Part shown: piece by piece, positions 50,631 through 64,000 of the stretch
How the letters are laid out: every line of letters begins with the position of its first letter
Numbering within the stretch: the first letter of the stretch is position 1
Source: Rostratula benghalensis
Taxonomy: Eukaryota > Chordata > Aves > Charadriiformes > Rostratulidae
DNA: 64,000 nucleotides
Direction of reading: 5' to 3'
Assembly: GCA_013399305.1 (NCBI GenBank)
Contig: VXAI01000018.1
Span: 881,126-945,125, forward strand
Translations under genes and position numbers: made by a program
Notes under the pieces: generated by a model
Database searches by the model: none
Told to the model about the DNA's origin: nothing
Seen by the model: the letters and a program-made list of their open reading frames with translations, nothing else

Positions 50631-53600
50631 TCAGCTGCTGTTGTACCCTCAACATAGAATGTGCAATTCCTTTCCTTCTGTATCAACCAGTGTGTTTTAG
50701 ATCATGGCTATTTGCATTCAAACCCAATCATTTAATATCTGCGATACCATACCCTCATGAGACTATTTGCTATTGAACAGCTTCAAGCCTGGAATGAAGC
50801 TTTAATTGGAGGATTAGTACTTTCCAATGAAATTCAAGATAATTCAATTAGGTTTTCCCAGCTAAAATGGCTAAAATGATTGCAGTGAATTTTCACAAGG
50901 ACTTTTTTTCTGGTATACAGTAGCAACTTGAAATGAGCAAATTTACTACTTCTGACTCATTTGGTGATGAATAAAATGTCTCTTTTAGAAGAACTAGATT
51001 AATTCCTTTCTGCGTGGAAGCTGGGATCTGGGCACTTTTTTCTACTTACGTTCCTATGGATAGACCGTGTTTCCACCCACCATTTCTGCTACTTGAGTTG
51101 GCTTAAGAAGAACAGGGCAGTGCTTTTTTCTTCACCTTAATCTGCAGTTCTGCTTTAAACCTTTCTTACTGAAGACCTTAAATCAATAAGTAAAACTTTG
51201 AAATAAAGATACAATTCAATTACATACTCACTCAAGCAAGTAACTATACTGTGACTTTGGTGGGGTTGTGCACATATAGATGGTGATCATTTGGTCATCT
51301 GGAGCTATTTAATGGATACTGTGGTAGGGTGTGATTCTGGCCTGATTATAAAAAGCAATTAATAATTTCAGTAGATTTTCCAGAGTGAAAGTTGGTAGAC
51401 CTGATACCCTGAGGGTATCTTTCTTCTGCTCTTGCAGATTGAATCGTCTGCTACTTAAAATCACAAGAGTGGGAATGTTTTATCTTCTAAAACATATTTA
51501 GGAGGTTTTCTGGGTGGCCTGCTCAGGTTCTGGGAAATTCTTGTGCTTCAGATTTCAAACATCAATCACTTCAGCGTACTTGAATATGCCTACAAGCTGT
51601 ACTAACGTGGCATCTGTACCTGCTTAAAATCCAGGTGTGTGTCACACCTAGGTTTCCACAGGCTTTCAGAGCATTTGAACACCCAGGTCTGTGCCTCTGC
51701 CTCACTAAGGAAGAAATAAGCCTGGGCATTGGTAACTACTTTAAGCTCTCACTTGAGAAGTGTCCTAAATTCAAATCTCAGCTTCCAACAGAAAACCTAG
51801 TGCTATTTTGAGCTAGCATAGTCACTCAGATTATTGAAAACAAGTGTGTGGGCATCTTTGAGAGAGAATAACAGGAGCCCATGAAAACATTCTGTGATAA
51901 ATGTTTTTCCTCTCTGGAATTTTCAATTAATTTTTTGGCCTAAGGCAGTTTAGATTTTCTGGCTTGTGATAAGAACAGCGAATGATGGAGTGGTTTTTGT
52001 CTCAAGTTTGTTACCATTTGTGCAGCGCCCAAGGGGCAGCTGTAAATTAACTACTCTGAGGAGCAACAAGATTGTAGTCACTTAGCAGATGTATTATTGT
52101 AGGACTTTCATCTGATTCTTATTTTCTTTTTGTCTCTGATGATACCAGAGATGAATACAGGCAGAGCTGAGGCACTGATATTAACTCACAATCATAAAAA
52201 TGTACATAAAATTAACAATGATCCAAAATGAGCAATTCACTGACACAGGGGAAATCAACCTGTTCTGAAGCAAGATCTTCTTTTTACCCTAAGAACTACT
52301 TAGTGTCTTCCATCAAGCTGAGTTTAATCAGGATACCTGAGTCCCTCACTTTTTGCCGTATGAGAGTCACATCCTGAACACAAGTTCATGAGAGTTTCTG
52401 TGCCCGGGGAGTTGACACAAAGCCACAGTCACACATACCAGCCTGTGCACAGAGAACACGAGCCATGCAAATCCATGGAAATGTTTAATTTTGGTGCCAT
52501 AGGCTTAGGGATATTTTAAATGAGAGCCTCCAACATATACAAAGCTCCCATTCTTTTTCCCAGGACTTTATGACCTGGGAAAACCTTGTCAAAAAGTGAT
52601 ATTCCTGGGTATTCATCGGTGCAAGCTCAGGTGGTAAAAGGAAAAATATTTTGGCACAAAACTTCTGAAAAAAAGAAAGGGCACAAGAAGGACTAGACCC
52701 AGATATGCCTATAGTCAGACATGAACAGGGTATCAAAAGATGTTAAACTTACCAACACCTTGGGAGCCAGGATGGACCTCAGCCTCAGTTGTAAAGGAAG
52801 AGGTTATGCCACTCGATGGTGAAAAATCAGGTATTTATGGTCCCTTTTCCTGACAGCATAGTACAGAGGTCTCTCTGAATACCAGTTGGTCTAAAATTTG
52901 CTGCTATTACTTACCATTTTTTTCAAAGTAAAAAATCACTTTGAGAATTCATTCTACATTGTCTCCATACAACAAAATGCATCTCATCGCTTGTATGCTA
53001 AACATGAAGACCTACTTAGCAACATCTTTACCATAATCAAGAAGGGTTTGACCTGAATAATAGGGTGAAAATTAGTGTCATGCAGAAGGACTATTGTACT
53101 GATACAGTCATTCAAGGCCATTATGCTGTCAAAATGGGATTGAGGGATTTAAGTGGTCTGTAGATTGTCCTGTAGACCTTTGCACAAAAATAACTTTGAT
53201 CCACAGAGATTTACTGTGTTTTACATCTTACCAATTGTCTACACAAGGTGAATTTCAAACAGAACAAAAGTGACTGTGTGTACGTGCATAGACTTTGAGG
53301 AAATATGGTCCTGGTATATGCTCTATTGCCTCCTGTTGGTTCATAATATTATTAAATTCTTTATTCCTCAGAATAGTGCTCCAGTGTAAGGTTTTGACTG
53401 AAAATTTTCAGTATTTATATGAAGGAATTAACATAAACAATACATTGAACTTCCCCTGTCATCGTTTTAAGGTAGTCTACAATTAAAATAGTAAAACTGA
53501 CAACATCTCAGATTTTGGTGAAACCTATTGTAAGATCAAGCTCGTCCATATGTTCTGTTATTGTACACAGATAATCTAAAATAGATCTTCACAAAATTGT

Positions 53601-55888
53601 TCATTTAATCTTCTTCTTCTGGTTTCATCCCTGATTCATTCTGAGATGGTCTGATGCCCTCAATTGCATGCAGTCATACTCTAATGTTTATCTCATTTTA
53701 CTAAAACTGGTGCAGGTAGTTGTGAAGGGTGTGTGGTTATTATGAATATAAAAGGCAAAAGAGAAGATGTGATGCTACAATTTCATTTAAAAAAAAATAA
53801 ATATTCAAAGGCCTATTTGGAAAAGTAAAATTGAGCAATAAGTAAATCTATTTTGCATCTCTTCTTGACACCAGCCTTGAAAATGTCATGTTCCCTTCTG
53901 GAATAAAATTCAGGCTAGTCTTACTGGAATAGCTCATTATCTAGTCTCACGTTTGATAGGAAAATTAGTGGCTGATTCAGAACATTCTTTTAAGCTTGCA
54001 ACAGGTTAAAAACTGAGAATCACTGCCAATATTCATGAAGACTCATTAATTAAGGACCTAAAAAGAACTTTAAAATTCCCCCTGCCCTCCTTGGAGGGGA
54101 TTCCAGCCTTGCAAAGTAAATGTCATTGGAAGAGTTTGAGCTCATGGAAAAATAAATTCTCTCTGACAGAAGAGAAAATTTGAGGGCCCCAAGAGTGCAA
54201 GAACATAAAGTCTAGCCAGAGTGAACCAGATCTGCAATATATTAAGCCTGAATCATAGTACTGAGTCATTCTTCATTCTGAAGGAAACCAGCTATTTAGA
54301 GTTAGATCATGAGGTCCCCATGCTCAGATTTTACTCCAGTAATACTCTCATTGAGGATTACATGTAATAGGTTTACACATTTCGTTAAACTTACCCACTT
54401 GCCGGCCATAACGCCCAGTCTGAGTAAGCAAGAGTAGGGATTAATACCTTTAGATATCAAAGGCCTCTCAGACAGCATGAAGCAGAGGTGAATGGAGAGA
54501 TCCACATCATACCCCAGCCTGGGGTGTGTAAGTGTCTCAGACCCTCAATCACAGCAGAGGGAAATAGGAAGGTAAGTGGATCCAGGAGAACTCTGTATTT
54601 CTGTGCTTTATCTGCCCACAGAGATTGTGCTATTATGTCTTTATTTTCTAGATTTTTTCCCCCCTCCTCCCTACTCTTAAGCTATGAATTGTGTTTTTAC
54701 AAAAGAATCTTGGCAGGCTGAAATTCAGCTTGCCAGCATGGTTTCCTTTGACAGCAGCACAATGCTTGAATTAAATACCAGATGTAGTCTCAGTTCAGTC
54801 ATTCTCCTAAGCAGATTGGAGACCCAAATTTGAAAGTGCTCGTGTTTTTGGAACTGGATTGCTATATGCTACTTTTCCATATCTACTGGTTTTATAGCTA
54901 TCTCTATTTATTACACTGAGTAATAGCCTTACAGAACTCATATACATAAAAAGTATAGGGATATATGGTTGCATAAATACATGCATATCATCATATATAA
55001 TTATATATTCATATATGTAAATGTATTTAGACAAGTTGGATGGTGAGGAGCAGGAAAACTTAAACTCATTTTATGGTATCTTTCCCCCCTAATGTTTTCT
55101 GATATCTATCAAAAGTTAAACTTTTAATCCTTCTTCCATTTTTTTAAATTACATCTGGTTTTTGCAAGTTTCTTGAAAATAAGGGACCAAATTGGTGAGG
55201 GTCCCCTCTCTTTCTGCTAGGTGTGAGACCGATTAAATTATGTAGGACAGCACCGATACGTGCCACTCTGTACACTTAAAGAGCTATTGCATAATTTTTT
55301 TGTCACCTTATTACTAGAGACACTTCAGCAAGGGAGAGGGAGGCTTAAGAAGCATTTTCTAATGCCCTTTAAAAATCTCCTGGCTTGTTTCAACAGTCCA
55401 AGGAGCCACTATGTACGTTGCTAATGCAGTGTACGTTGCAATCATCTAATCACCATCATTAAAATCTTGATCTCCACTTACACTAGATTTGATTTCCTCC
55501 TTCTAGGCAGTGGAACCATGGAGCTGCCTTAGAGTTCTGGCTCCAACTCTGATTTCAAGCAGGTTAGAGCTCTCAGCTGCCTCATTGTGTCAGAATTTAC
55601 CTCTTTTCTTGGTCAAGAAGCAGAATTTTAAATTCTTTGTAGCTTTCCCCTTTGCCAATGCTACAATGTTCATAGCAGGCTAATTACTGTGCTCTTTAAA
55701 GCAGAATAATTAAACTGCAATTAAACTGACACCCAGAATATGGTCCTGGTCAAATACAAACAGCATTTCATTCAGGTCACCTTGTCTGAATCAGAATCTC
55801 AACACACATCAGCCTTAGCAAAAAGGGATAAAAGCAGACACGATGGTTGATTGGCAGGAGGAAGCAGAGGAAACTCGCCAACATCCAG

Positions 55889-55985
55889 CGTGTAAATCCC
55901 AGCTCTGTGATATCGGCCACCTCACAGCAATGTGTGAATCCTTGGATTAACATTCTCTGCTTCAGCTGTCAAGTGACATTCAAGG
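55889..55985 (+). mobile_element. MIR-like SINE fossil (possible)
   Basis: The plus strand has GTGTAAATCCCAGCTCTGTG, then TGTGTGAATCCTTGGATTAAC, then TCTCTGCTTCAGCTGTC with breaks. This follows the MIR sense order (box-B-like AATCCCAGCTCTG, TGTGTGACCTTGG, TCTGTGCCTCAGTTTC). The match is weak over the whole length and rests mainly on collinearity. Confidence 0.35.
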
Positions 55986-58900
55986 AAGCACCATAAAGGG
56001 TTATTAAAAATCGCTTCCTGGAGTATAACACAACGTCACCGTCGCTGCCGCCAAGCACTGAGAGCCGGAGCCGTTTGCAGCGCGTTGTACGGGTGCACTG
56101 AGCTGCCTCCTCCTCCAAGCTCCAGAGGCTCCTGATCCTGTCCCTCATGGAAGACAGTGGGGACCCTGCTTGTCACCTAATGGGTTGTTCTTGTATTTGA
56201 GTCAAGTGAGAATAATGAGAAGTGCAATTGGACTGCTCCATGGCAGCCCCACTGCCTGGCAAATGACCGTGCCATTATAATGATATTCATGGGAGGGAAG
56301 CGTGAATAAAAAGCCATTAGTTCTGTAAGGGGACAGTCAGGGGCAGTAAAATCTGCAATTCTTTCTCTTGCTAATGGAGATTAACTCACAAAACTAATAT
56401 CTGGTGCTACCTGGAGAGTCAAGCAAGAAGTGCACCTGTCCACTCTCCAGCCTGCTGGAATGACTTCCCCATGTGCTGGGAATCAGTATTAAAGCCTTCT
56501 GGACAAATTAATTTCATTAAATAGATGAGAACTCTGCTTGCACAGGACTTCTCTCAGCTCTTTAAAGGCCTGATCGAGTTGGCATTGGGATCGAATCAGT
56601 GAGGGTTGAAATCTAATTCCCAGGAACAGCTCCTATAAACTGACCCTTCATTTAAATCAGTGATTAGGCAAATGTGGAATAGACAGTGCCATGAGGAAGC
56701 TTTCCAGAGCTGAGCCATGGGAATAGTTTCAACAGGAAATAGGTTCAAAGGAAATAAACGACCCAGGAAAAATCCCTGCGATTCATGAACGACTCTCAAA
56801 TCTATGAAGCAGAGCTATGCCAGTGAAGTCCAAGAAACAATTCCGTAAACAGTGTGTCAGTTCTAAGGACTAAGCAATAAAAAACAAAATAATTAGCCTC
56901 TATGTCTCTGCAAAACTCAGTGTGTGCCAAACAGAAAGCAATAAACATTTTCTGTGATTGGACTGCAAGGAATCTCCATAGCAGGACTAAATTATCAAAA
57001 AGAAAAAGATCATGCCCAGAAGAGAGGTCAAATACAACTAACCACAGGTTGGGCTGAAAACAGCATGGAAACAAAAATAAATTTGGATGAGAGTTAGACT
57101 ATGCTTCCTGAGTTTAAGCATGAACATAAGATCTGTTGACTTCAGGGCTTGATTACATTCAGAGACATTTTAAAATAATTTATCAAGTCTTGGTCACAGC
57201 ACGTATATCATTAATGAAGGTGCTCCGTTGGAAATCCATTTATAGACATACTGTTGGTCTTGCAGTAAAACACAATCAAGATTCCCTTGTTGAGTATATA
57301 TTCCAGAGGAAGAGGGGACAAGAAAACATTCCCTGACTGACTGCTCAGGAAGTCCTTTGCTCTGCCAGGTTTTACTGCTTGTTTCCTTCAGTCTTGAGGG
57401 TTCTGCATTTATTCAGTGCTTTAAATTCATCACTTCCTTCAGGAGAAAGTTGTGTCTTCAGCCTTTTATGCTCTGTGACCTTCCCAAAGGCAGGACCTGG
57501 AGCCAGGCTTGGCCGCAGAAAGCCCAGGTGAAGGTGCTGAGCAGGCAGAGCTGGCGTGAAGAGCACACATACCCTGCCTCCTGCTGAGGCACAGCCCCCG
57601 GGCTGCTGCTGGCCCAACAGAGGAGCCAGAGGTACTTCCACAACCAAAGGAAGTCCCACCACAACTCTCCATCAACAGGTTTGGGAACCATCCCTCTCTG
57701 CAGCCGCTGGGCTCCTCTGCCAGAGCTTATTTGCTTCAGAAAATATTTTAAATGTTTCAGAAAATCCATCTCCCAGATAAGAAAGCATGGTAAGCTGGCT
57801 ACATTAGCTGGGATTTCCACAGGAATTAAGGGATCAAGCGATCAGAATCCCTTAGGCTCCAGTGCAAACAACAGTCCTTGTACCTTGCATTTAACAGCAT
57901 TAGGATTTTTTTTTCCCTTCCGCAAAATAAAACAGGTCTGATAAAGAAAACAGATACGACAGGGGACAATGTGTTTACCACCTTTGAGGATTTTTGCCAT
58001 TAAATTTTTATTCATACTGTGTTAGATAAATGTAGCCCACATCATCCTAGATTAGGTTTCATTTATTCCCAAAAATTGTGTTTATTTAATTCTCTCCTTT
58101 TTCCACACGTGGAATATCTCCATCCTGCTACCTCTCAGCAGCAGATGTTCACTGAAACCTGATAACACAGTCACAGCAAGGATAGCTGCTACCTCACCAT
58201 TCAAAGGAAAGGCTTGGGCTCAGTTTGCTCAGGTTTCACCTTATTTAACTTTCCATTTCTGCATTAGACACGTAGTAAGAGACCTTTACTCAAGCAAGCC
58301 TGAAAGAAGCTGGGCTTTTTTTTTTTTGGTATGGTAGGAAGGCGATAAAGCAGCAACACAGTGCATGGCTGAGACTTGTTACAGGAACCAACCTGGAAGA
58401 GATGAAATACCCTCGCACCCCAGCTTTGTCGTGGGTGTTTATGCTTCTAGCTGCTTCTGAGGAAGCTGGGCATCCTGAATGAATGACCTGGTGTGATGGC
58501 TGTGCTTCCACCATGTTTATTGCAGGCCATATCATGGCTGCATCCTCTGGTCCATCTCCCTCCCCTCATGAAAGCATCCCTCGCTGCAGCAGGGAGCTGA
58601 GTAAAACCTGCACCACCTTCCCCAGGGATTTTGTGGCCCTGCTTGAGCTCTGTTTGTGCCTGCGAGTCCCGAGCAAACCAGAGATTCAGCAAGAAGCTTT
58701 GTAGAGCCATGACCTGCGTCTCCTTCCTCCCCTCCTCTTCTGCATCGCCTTCCCTCCCTCACAGACCTCCCCATCCCACCACTTCTGCTATTTATCTGTC
58801 CCTTACAGAACACAGCCGCTGCTTTCCTTTATTGCTTTGATAAAATCATTTAATCTCTGATTTCGGCTGCTGATTTTGCTTTGCTCCAAGATGCCACTTT

Positions 58901-60092
58901 GGATTAAGAGAGGGGAGACAGCTTGCCTGCAAGAAAGAACATGACACCAGGTTTGTCACGCTTGCACTGCTCCTGAGCAGCGCACGTGCTTCAGCTCTAG
59001 GGACAACTTTACCATCTTGTTCAAGCTTCATTCTTTCTTAGAAGCAGAGCAATTCAAAAAGAAACATTAAACCTTTTTAACCACTGATTCCCGGATTTGG
59101 ACACCCTGCCTCATGGTTAAAGTAGCCAAACAACCTCTTTGAGTTCCCACACAGGCTAAAGCAGGCAAGTTTAGAAGCAGCTGTTCAAAATTGACCTGTT
59201 TGTCCCCTCCCTGGATCCCTGCCCCTACACATGGGGATCATTTCTGGTGTGGCTCTGCAGTCAGCCCATGGCTTCAGAGCTGCATTTGAACCCCACCTGG
59301 CCGGTGTCACTGCTCAGCTGGAGGACAAGGTCTACTCAGCCAGGATTTCTGAGCATTCTTCAATCCCTGTCATTGTCACCTGGAAACCTAGCAGATCACA
59401 ACCAGGAGCAGCAGGGTAGGAGTTTACTGGGCAGTTTGGTTAAATCCTCAGAACTATCATCTCTCAGGATGAGGAAAGTGCACTGTGGTCCCTGAGGCTC
59501 ACAAAACTGTTGGGTTCTGCATGCACGGGAAAGGGCAACATGTTTCTCTGATGTCTGGTCCTGTAGAGCCTGATCCTTGCTCCGTGGAGGATGCTCACCC
59601 CAGGACTGACAAGCTTCATGTGAGGCCTGACATTTAAACTCGTCTTGACATTTTACTCCTGGAAGCGAGAACAAAGCCAATGTACAGTAACAAGGAGTCA
59701 ACAGGAACCTGCCTGAACCTACAGCTCTCTCAGGGAGGTGTTTGCCCTCACTTCGTTGAATTGTTTGCAAGGCAGAGAGCATAGCATGTTCTCTGAGCAG
59801 AACAGCTGGTAAAAAAAAAAAAAGACAGAGAGACATACGGATCCGGCTTCTGCTCCAAGACAGAGACGTGGAAATTACACCCAGTTTGCAGGACCTAAGC
59901 ACTGACTTTCCTGTAAAGTGACAGTAAGATGTCTGTGTCAAGGAATGCTGAGAGGTTGCCATGAGCAGCAGCTGAGCCAGGTGTGTGTAGAAAATGCAGG
60001 GTTTCTAGTAAGCTGACACATGCCAGAGATCAGATCCTTTATACCCACGTGTGACTGGGATGCTGTGACTCCCGTGGAGTGATGTGCTGTGC

Positions 60093-60160
60093 CAGGTTTC
60101 CTCCTCCTTTGCTTCTACTGAATAAACTCACTTTGCCCACCTCTGGCTCAGTCCTAAGTG
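60093..60160 (+). repeat. Dispersed direct repeat, copy A
   Basis: This 68-bp block aligns without gaps to 63039-63106, with about ten mismatches (about 85%). The shared core is CCTTTGCTTCTACTG at the start and AGTCCTAAGTG at the end. Flanks do not align convincingly. The two copies may be pieces of one unidentified interspersed family or an old local duplication. Confidence 0.7.
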
Positions 60161-63038
60161 GAAGGATGCAGCAGGCAGGCAGAAGAGGAAAACCACATCT
60201 CTGGTGGCCTGTTAAAGTTTGGAAGATCCCTCAAATGAACAAATAAATTGCTTCTGTAGAGGTCAGTTCTCCGTCAGGTAGGCACTAATACAGATGCACA
60301 GGGGGTTTGACACAAGTGGGAGTCCCCATGTCACACACTTGTTTTCTGGGTTATAAAAGAGGATGATGGTGGCTGTACATGGGTGTGCAGCCCTGTGTTC
60401 ATCTCCTCATGCCTCACTCCATCTATACACAGCAGCGCTGCCTCACTTCACGGGAGCAATGTGAGGATAAACAAGATTAAAAGAGAAAAATAAAGATTTA
60501 TGTTACACTCATTCATCGCAGAAATAGGAGATGACAAAAGAATTCATATTAACTTCTTTTTTTATTGTTTTGGAGCATAAAAAATGTGGATGTGATGGAC
60601 CTGTTAGGACTTCCTCATGGGAGCAAGGCTTCATCCAGTTATTTGCTAATGCTTGCCAACCTGATTTTAGCCTCGTCCAAATGGCAACATTCCCAGGCTG
60701 CTCAATGCAATCAGTGTAATGGGACGGAGCTCTTCAAAAGCACACAGAAACTGGCAAACCTGGGCTGTTAGTCTTTCCCCAAGAGGTGGAAATGGGTGGG
60801 TGACACAGGTGTTTGCACCGTGGCTGCATTGTGCCTGTTACTGATGTTCCACCTGCAAATGCTCGTGTGCATCACAAGAGTGCCCTTCTCCCCCTTTGGT
60901 GACAGTGGCTGTACCCAGTTTTTGTAATCTTTCTGTGGCTTCTTTTCCCCTTTGAGTATCGGTGAGGATCTTTTTCTTCTATCCTGCCAAAAGGGGTCTT
61001 TACTGATGATGTGAAGTGTTTATAGCAAAAAGAACCATTTAAGTCTCTAAGACAGACAACGTATCGCATCAGAAAACTCATTTTGACACGTACATTTAGT
61101 AGCCAGGTGTCCTTTGTGCCAGTCTAGCCTGTGATATGCACTGTGAGTGCTATTAAAATGATATCATTTACCTTTCCCCAGCTGTTCTTTTGCTTTAGAA
61201 GGAATTCCCTGGGCTCCACGCTGAATAAAGAGGATTTCTGCAGTGCCACAGTAACGCTCTCATCACCAAATGGTGAGCCTAAACATTTGGTTGTGGATAA
61301 AAACCCATTTTAAAGACAGCATTTGATTTCAGTGGAGTGGTGCTAAAATGTCACACGCTATAATTTATAACCCATTTTCCCCAATTACTTATTACAACTA
61401 ACTCAGCTTCAAAGACCAGCACCTGCTCCATTCGTCTCCGTTACTAGTGCTTAGTGTTTATGGCTGTGTCTTTAGCCTAAGATCCTCAAAAGGCAGCTCC
61501 TTATTATTAGTTTTCCCATTTTTATGTGTCAGGGTAGCATGAGGTGAAGCTTACCCTCTTATTAGCATCTGCTTGGTCTGGGCTGCTGGAGCCCTGATAC
61601 CTGTGTTGACTGACATTAGGATCACTCATAGCTTGCCTGCACTAATTGCTCTGGAGACTGGCTGCAGGGAAGGCAAGAGGGAGGCTTGATAATCCTCAAC
61701 ACAATTTTTGTTATGTGCAGTGGCCAACAGTGCAGGAGGCTGTGATCTTTCCCTTCCCAGCTCACAAGACCACACGGTTTCATTTTATTCATCTGAAAGC
61801 CCTCTTGGCTTCTCTGCGCTGATGCTAAAAAGTTCAGCTGTGTATTTAAAAATTGGGCTGCACCTGAGATGGAATGAGCTCTGCTGCTATCATCTCTGTG
61901 TTTCAGTCAATTCAATTAATGCAGTTGCTACTAACTTGATCGGTCCTTTTCTTCACCATCCAGGCTATATTTTTCCTCCCAGCACAAACTTAAAAAGCAA
62001 TTAGGAGCAAATTGTCCACTGGCAGCAACATTTCCTTGTAAAGGCCAGGTTTTCCAGCTTTCACTTTTCCAGCTTTCTTGCCAGGTTGAGATTTAAAAAG
62101 CTGCATTTCCTGGAATTTTTCCTTTCCCACACTCCCTGCACCTAAAAGGTGTTACAGCAGGTCAGGCCTGTAAAGGGAGTAAGGATAGGTCTAAAGGATA
62201 TTATTGATGCTGCAGTGTATCACACATGAGCATAAGGAGTTGGACTGGAAAAAAATGGCAAGGAGTTGCCATTTTTCAGCTCTTAAGGAAGGAACATTCC
62301 CATGTGCTTCTATAGAGATGCCCTGACTTCCCTAAAGCTGTCCTGCCATGGGTGACCTGCACCCTAATGAGCTTGGCAGAAGGGACTCTGTAGGAGCAGA
62401 CCAGGTGGAGAAGACCTTGCTCAGCTTCTCTGCTGTTTTCATCCTTGTTTTCCAAGTTTTCTTCATTATGTCTGGCATGTATCATGTATATTAATGAATT
62501 TATCCTTTATCCTGCAAGTTACAGGAACAAAATCACCATTATTGTAGAGAGAGATGATATCATTTGCTGTAAAACATGCCTGTGTCCATTCTCAATATTT
62601 TCTGCACTTTGCAGGAAGCAGAATCCAAGCTAGTAAACACGAAGCCTAGGTATAACCAGGCCAGGGTCTTCTCCCAAAGAGGTTATGGTCTAAGTTCACA
62701 GCAACAGCAAGCAGATGGCTACAGCACACAGATGGGTAACACGGGGTTTACTGTTGTTTCTTGCGATGTTTTATTCAGTCCACATAAGTTACCACCTGAT
62801 CTGAGCCTTATCCTGAATCCTGGGCATGGTCAATTGTGCTTCTGATTGATTTACACCAAGCAGGAAAGCTTCTGCTTTACAAGAATCTGACTAAAATGGC
62901 AAGGATGTGATGGGAAACTGTGTACAGCCAAGGACAGAGAGAGAAAAAAAAAAAAAAGGAGACGTTCTTGGCTGTTCTTGCCTTTCAGGGAACACACAGG
63001 CCTGGGTTTGGAAGAGTTTGATGTGCCTCGAGCACGCT

Positions 63039-63106
63039 CAGGTTTTCCCCTCCTTTGCTTCTACTGGATAAGCTCACTGCACCCACCTCAGGTTTAGTCC
63101 TAAGTG
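63039..63106 (+). repeat. Dispersed direct repeat, copy B
   Basis: This is the second member of the 68-bp repeat pair, in the same orientation and 2,946 bp downstream of copy A. It keeps the start and end cores but differs in the middle (GCACCCACC for TTGCCCACC). It is not recognised as a named transposon. Confidence 0.7.
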
Positions 63107-64000
63107 CCTCTCTGGTGCTTTAAGTCAAGCCACATCCCTGCACATGAAAGGCAAAGTGCTTTAATACTCCCCACGCCCTGCACAGCACCCCATGACAGCA
63201 GTGGTTTTGTGCTCTCACTCTCCCTGGTTGGTACTTCCCATGTTCTTACCACCTCCATACAGGTTTTAGAAAACATAAGACGCTTAAAATATGTGAAGGC
63301 CAGGTATTTCTCTCCCCCCCCAACCCCAGCAAAATGCCATGCAATGATGAAGGCTGCCTCTATATTTATCTTTGCAAGAGCCTCGAATCAGAATTAATTC
63401 CTGCGAGCTGCATTTATTAAGAGAACACTATTTCAGACGGGGAAACAACGTTTGCAATTATTTAATTAGAAAGCCAGTGCCAGACAGCAGAACAGGATGT
63501 GCCCCAGGCTAATAACTGCAGGTTTCACAGCTCCCCGTTCGCATCGTGTCCCCTCCTTTAATGTGCCTCCAGACAGACACACTGGAAGGCAGGACCAAAT
63601 GACACACAGCTACCAATGCATCACCCTGTGCTTTATTCCTGAGTGAGCTGCGTTCACCTCCTGCCTCTCGTGTCTTCAGTCGGACATCGTGATTGACTTT
63701 GGTACAACCTCACCATCTCCGAGGGAGAAATGAGGGTGTGAAATGGGACAGGCACAAATCTTGTTCACTTTAGATGACAGACCAAAAAGATCCTCAGGTC
63801 CTGCATTTTATTCTTCGATATTTTTAAATCCCTGGGAGGACTGGGAAAGACCGTGCAGATTCAGTCTGAGTTACTCCAGAGCTCATGAAGAAGCTTCTTC
63901 TGGGCAGGTTTCCCAGACCAACTGCAATGCTCGGTGCAAAGTGACTTTGTGGAATAACCAGAGCTCCTTTTTTGCGGGAACAGCTTGTGAGCTGGAAGGT

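Larger units (their letters stand above)
40884..55888. other. Large AT-rich noncoding region
   Basis: These 15 kb hold no frame I can assign. Apart from the CAAA tract, homopolymers and the small tandem duplication, the sequence is unique-looking. There is a gap without even a 60-codon ATG-started frame from 41.45 to 44.6 kb. Homeodomain-like clusters are visible near 42.7-42.9 kb and 49.88-49.98 kb. An AT-only microsatellite-like patch lies at 54.95-55.03 kb. Confidence 0.6.
55986..64000. other. Noncoding region, right end of window
   Basis: No recognised gene. The longest frame is 188 codons on the minus strand (59396-59962); its translation is Ser/Cys/Leu-rich without a domain I know. The 68-bp repeat pair lies at 60.1 and 63.0 kb, and a weak MIR-like patch at about 61.50-61.60 kb. 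By mammalian gene order SOX8 would lie beyond this end, but it is not visible. Confidence 0.6.

Noticed and set aside
50239..50700. 153-codon plus-strand frame ending in a Lys run
   Set aside because: The Lys run is translation of an A22 homopolymer and nothing else in it is recognisable.
59396..59962. 188-codon minus-strand frame
   Set aside because: It is the longest frame outside SSTR5 and the CpG island except the 196-codon frame at 12.3 kb, but I see no signal peptide, domain or repeat architecture, and overlapping plus frames exist. I treat it as chance; transcript data would change that.
1..64000. CRISPR arrays, bacterial operons, tRNA/rRNA/snRNA genes and full-length endogenous retroviruses
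   Set aside because: I looked for spaced direct repeats, tRNA T-loop and U6-type sequences, and gag/pol/env-like frames and found none I could support. The composition and CR1 content are those of a vertebrate chromosome.

Overview
The window looks like nuclear DNA from a bird. It has one intact vertebrate protein-coding gene, three clear remnants of the CR1 LINE family (the dominant avian retrotransposon), no Alu/B1/L1-type mammalian repeats, one CpG island, and many weak, stop-ridden reading frames typical of noncoding vertebrate DNA. I cannot name the species.

Layout: 1-19.9 kb is noncoding. It holds a 35-T homopolymer (2815-2849), a striking 81-bp near-perfect inverted repeat (11315-11559), an interval open in all three plus frames (12.5-12.7 kb) and an apparent MIR fossil (17.13 kb). 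On the minus strand, 20734-21846 encodes a complete 370-residue class A GPCR that I identify as somatostatin receptor type 5 (SSTR5). Its coding exon is preceded by a classic splice acceptor (AG at 21911-21912), a 64-nt 5' leader and a nine-codon upstream ORF. About 7.5 kb further upstream is a CpG island (about 28.5-29.7 kb) with good minus-strand donor sites, so a noncoding first exon and promoter there is the simplest gene model.

From 29.7 to 64 kb I see no protein-coding gene. The stretch contains CR1 remnants at 34.88-35.15, 36.51-36.81 and 40.75-40.88 kb. The second has grown a (GAATA)n microsatellite out of its 3' tail. There are further MIR-like fossils, a (CAAA)-rich low-complexity tract (47.18-47.28 kb) and a diverged 68-bp direct repeat pair (60093 and 63039). 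Several AT-rich blocks with homeodomain/POU/SOX/MEF2-like motifs resemble conserved noncoding elements.

In mammals SSTR5 lies downstream of SOX8 and upstream of C1QTNF8/CACNA1H. If that order holds here, the plus-coordinate side (22-64 kb) is the SOX8-SSTR5 intergenic landscape and may carry SOX8 or SSTR5 enhancers. That is inference, because no flanking gene is visible. I found no convincing undescribed multi-gene system. The most unexplained structure is the 81-bp inverted repeat.
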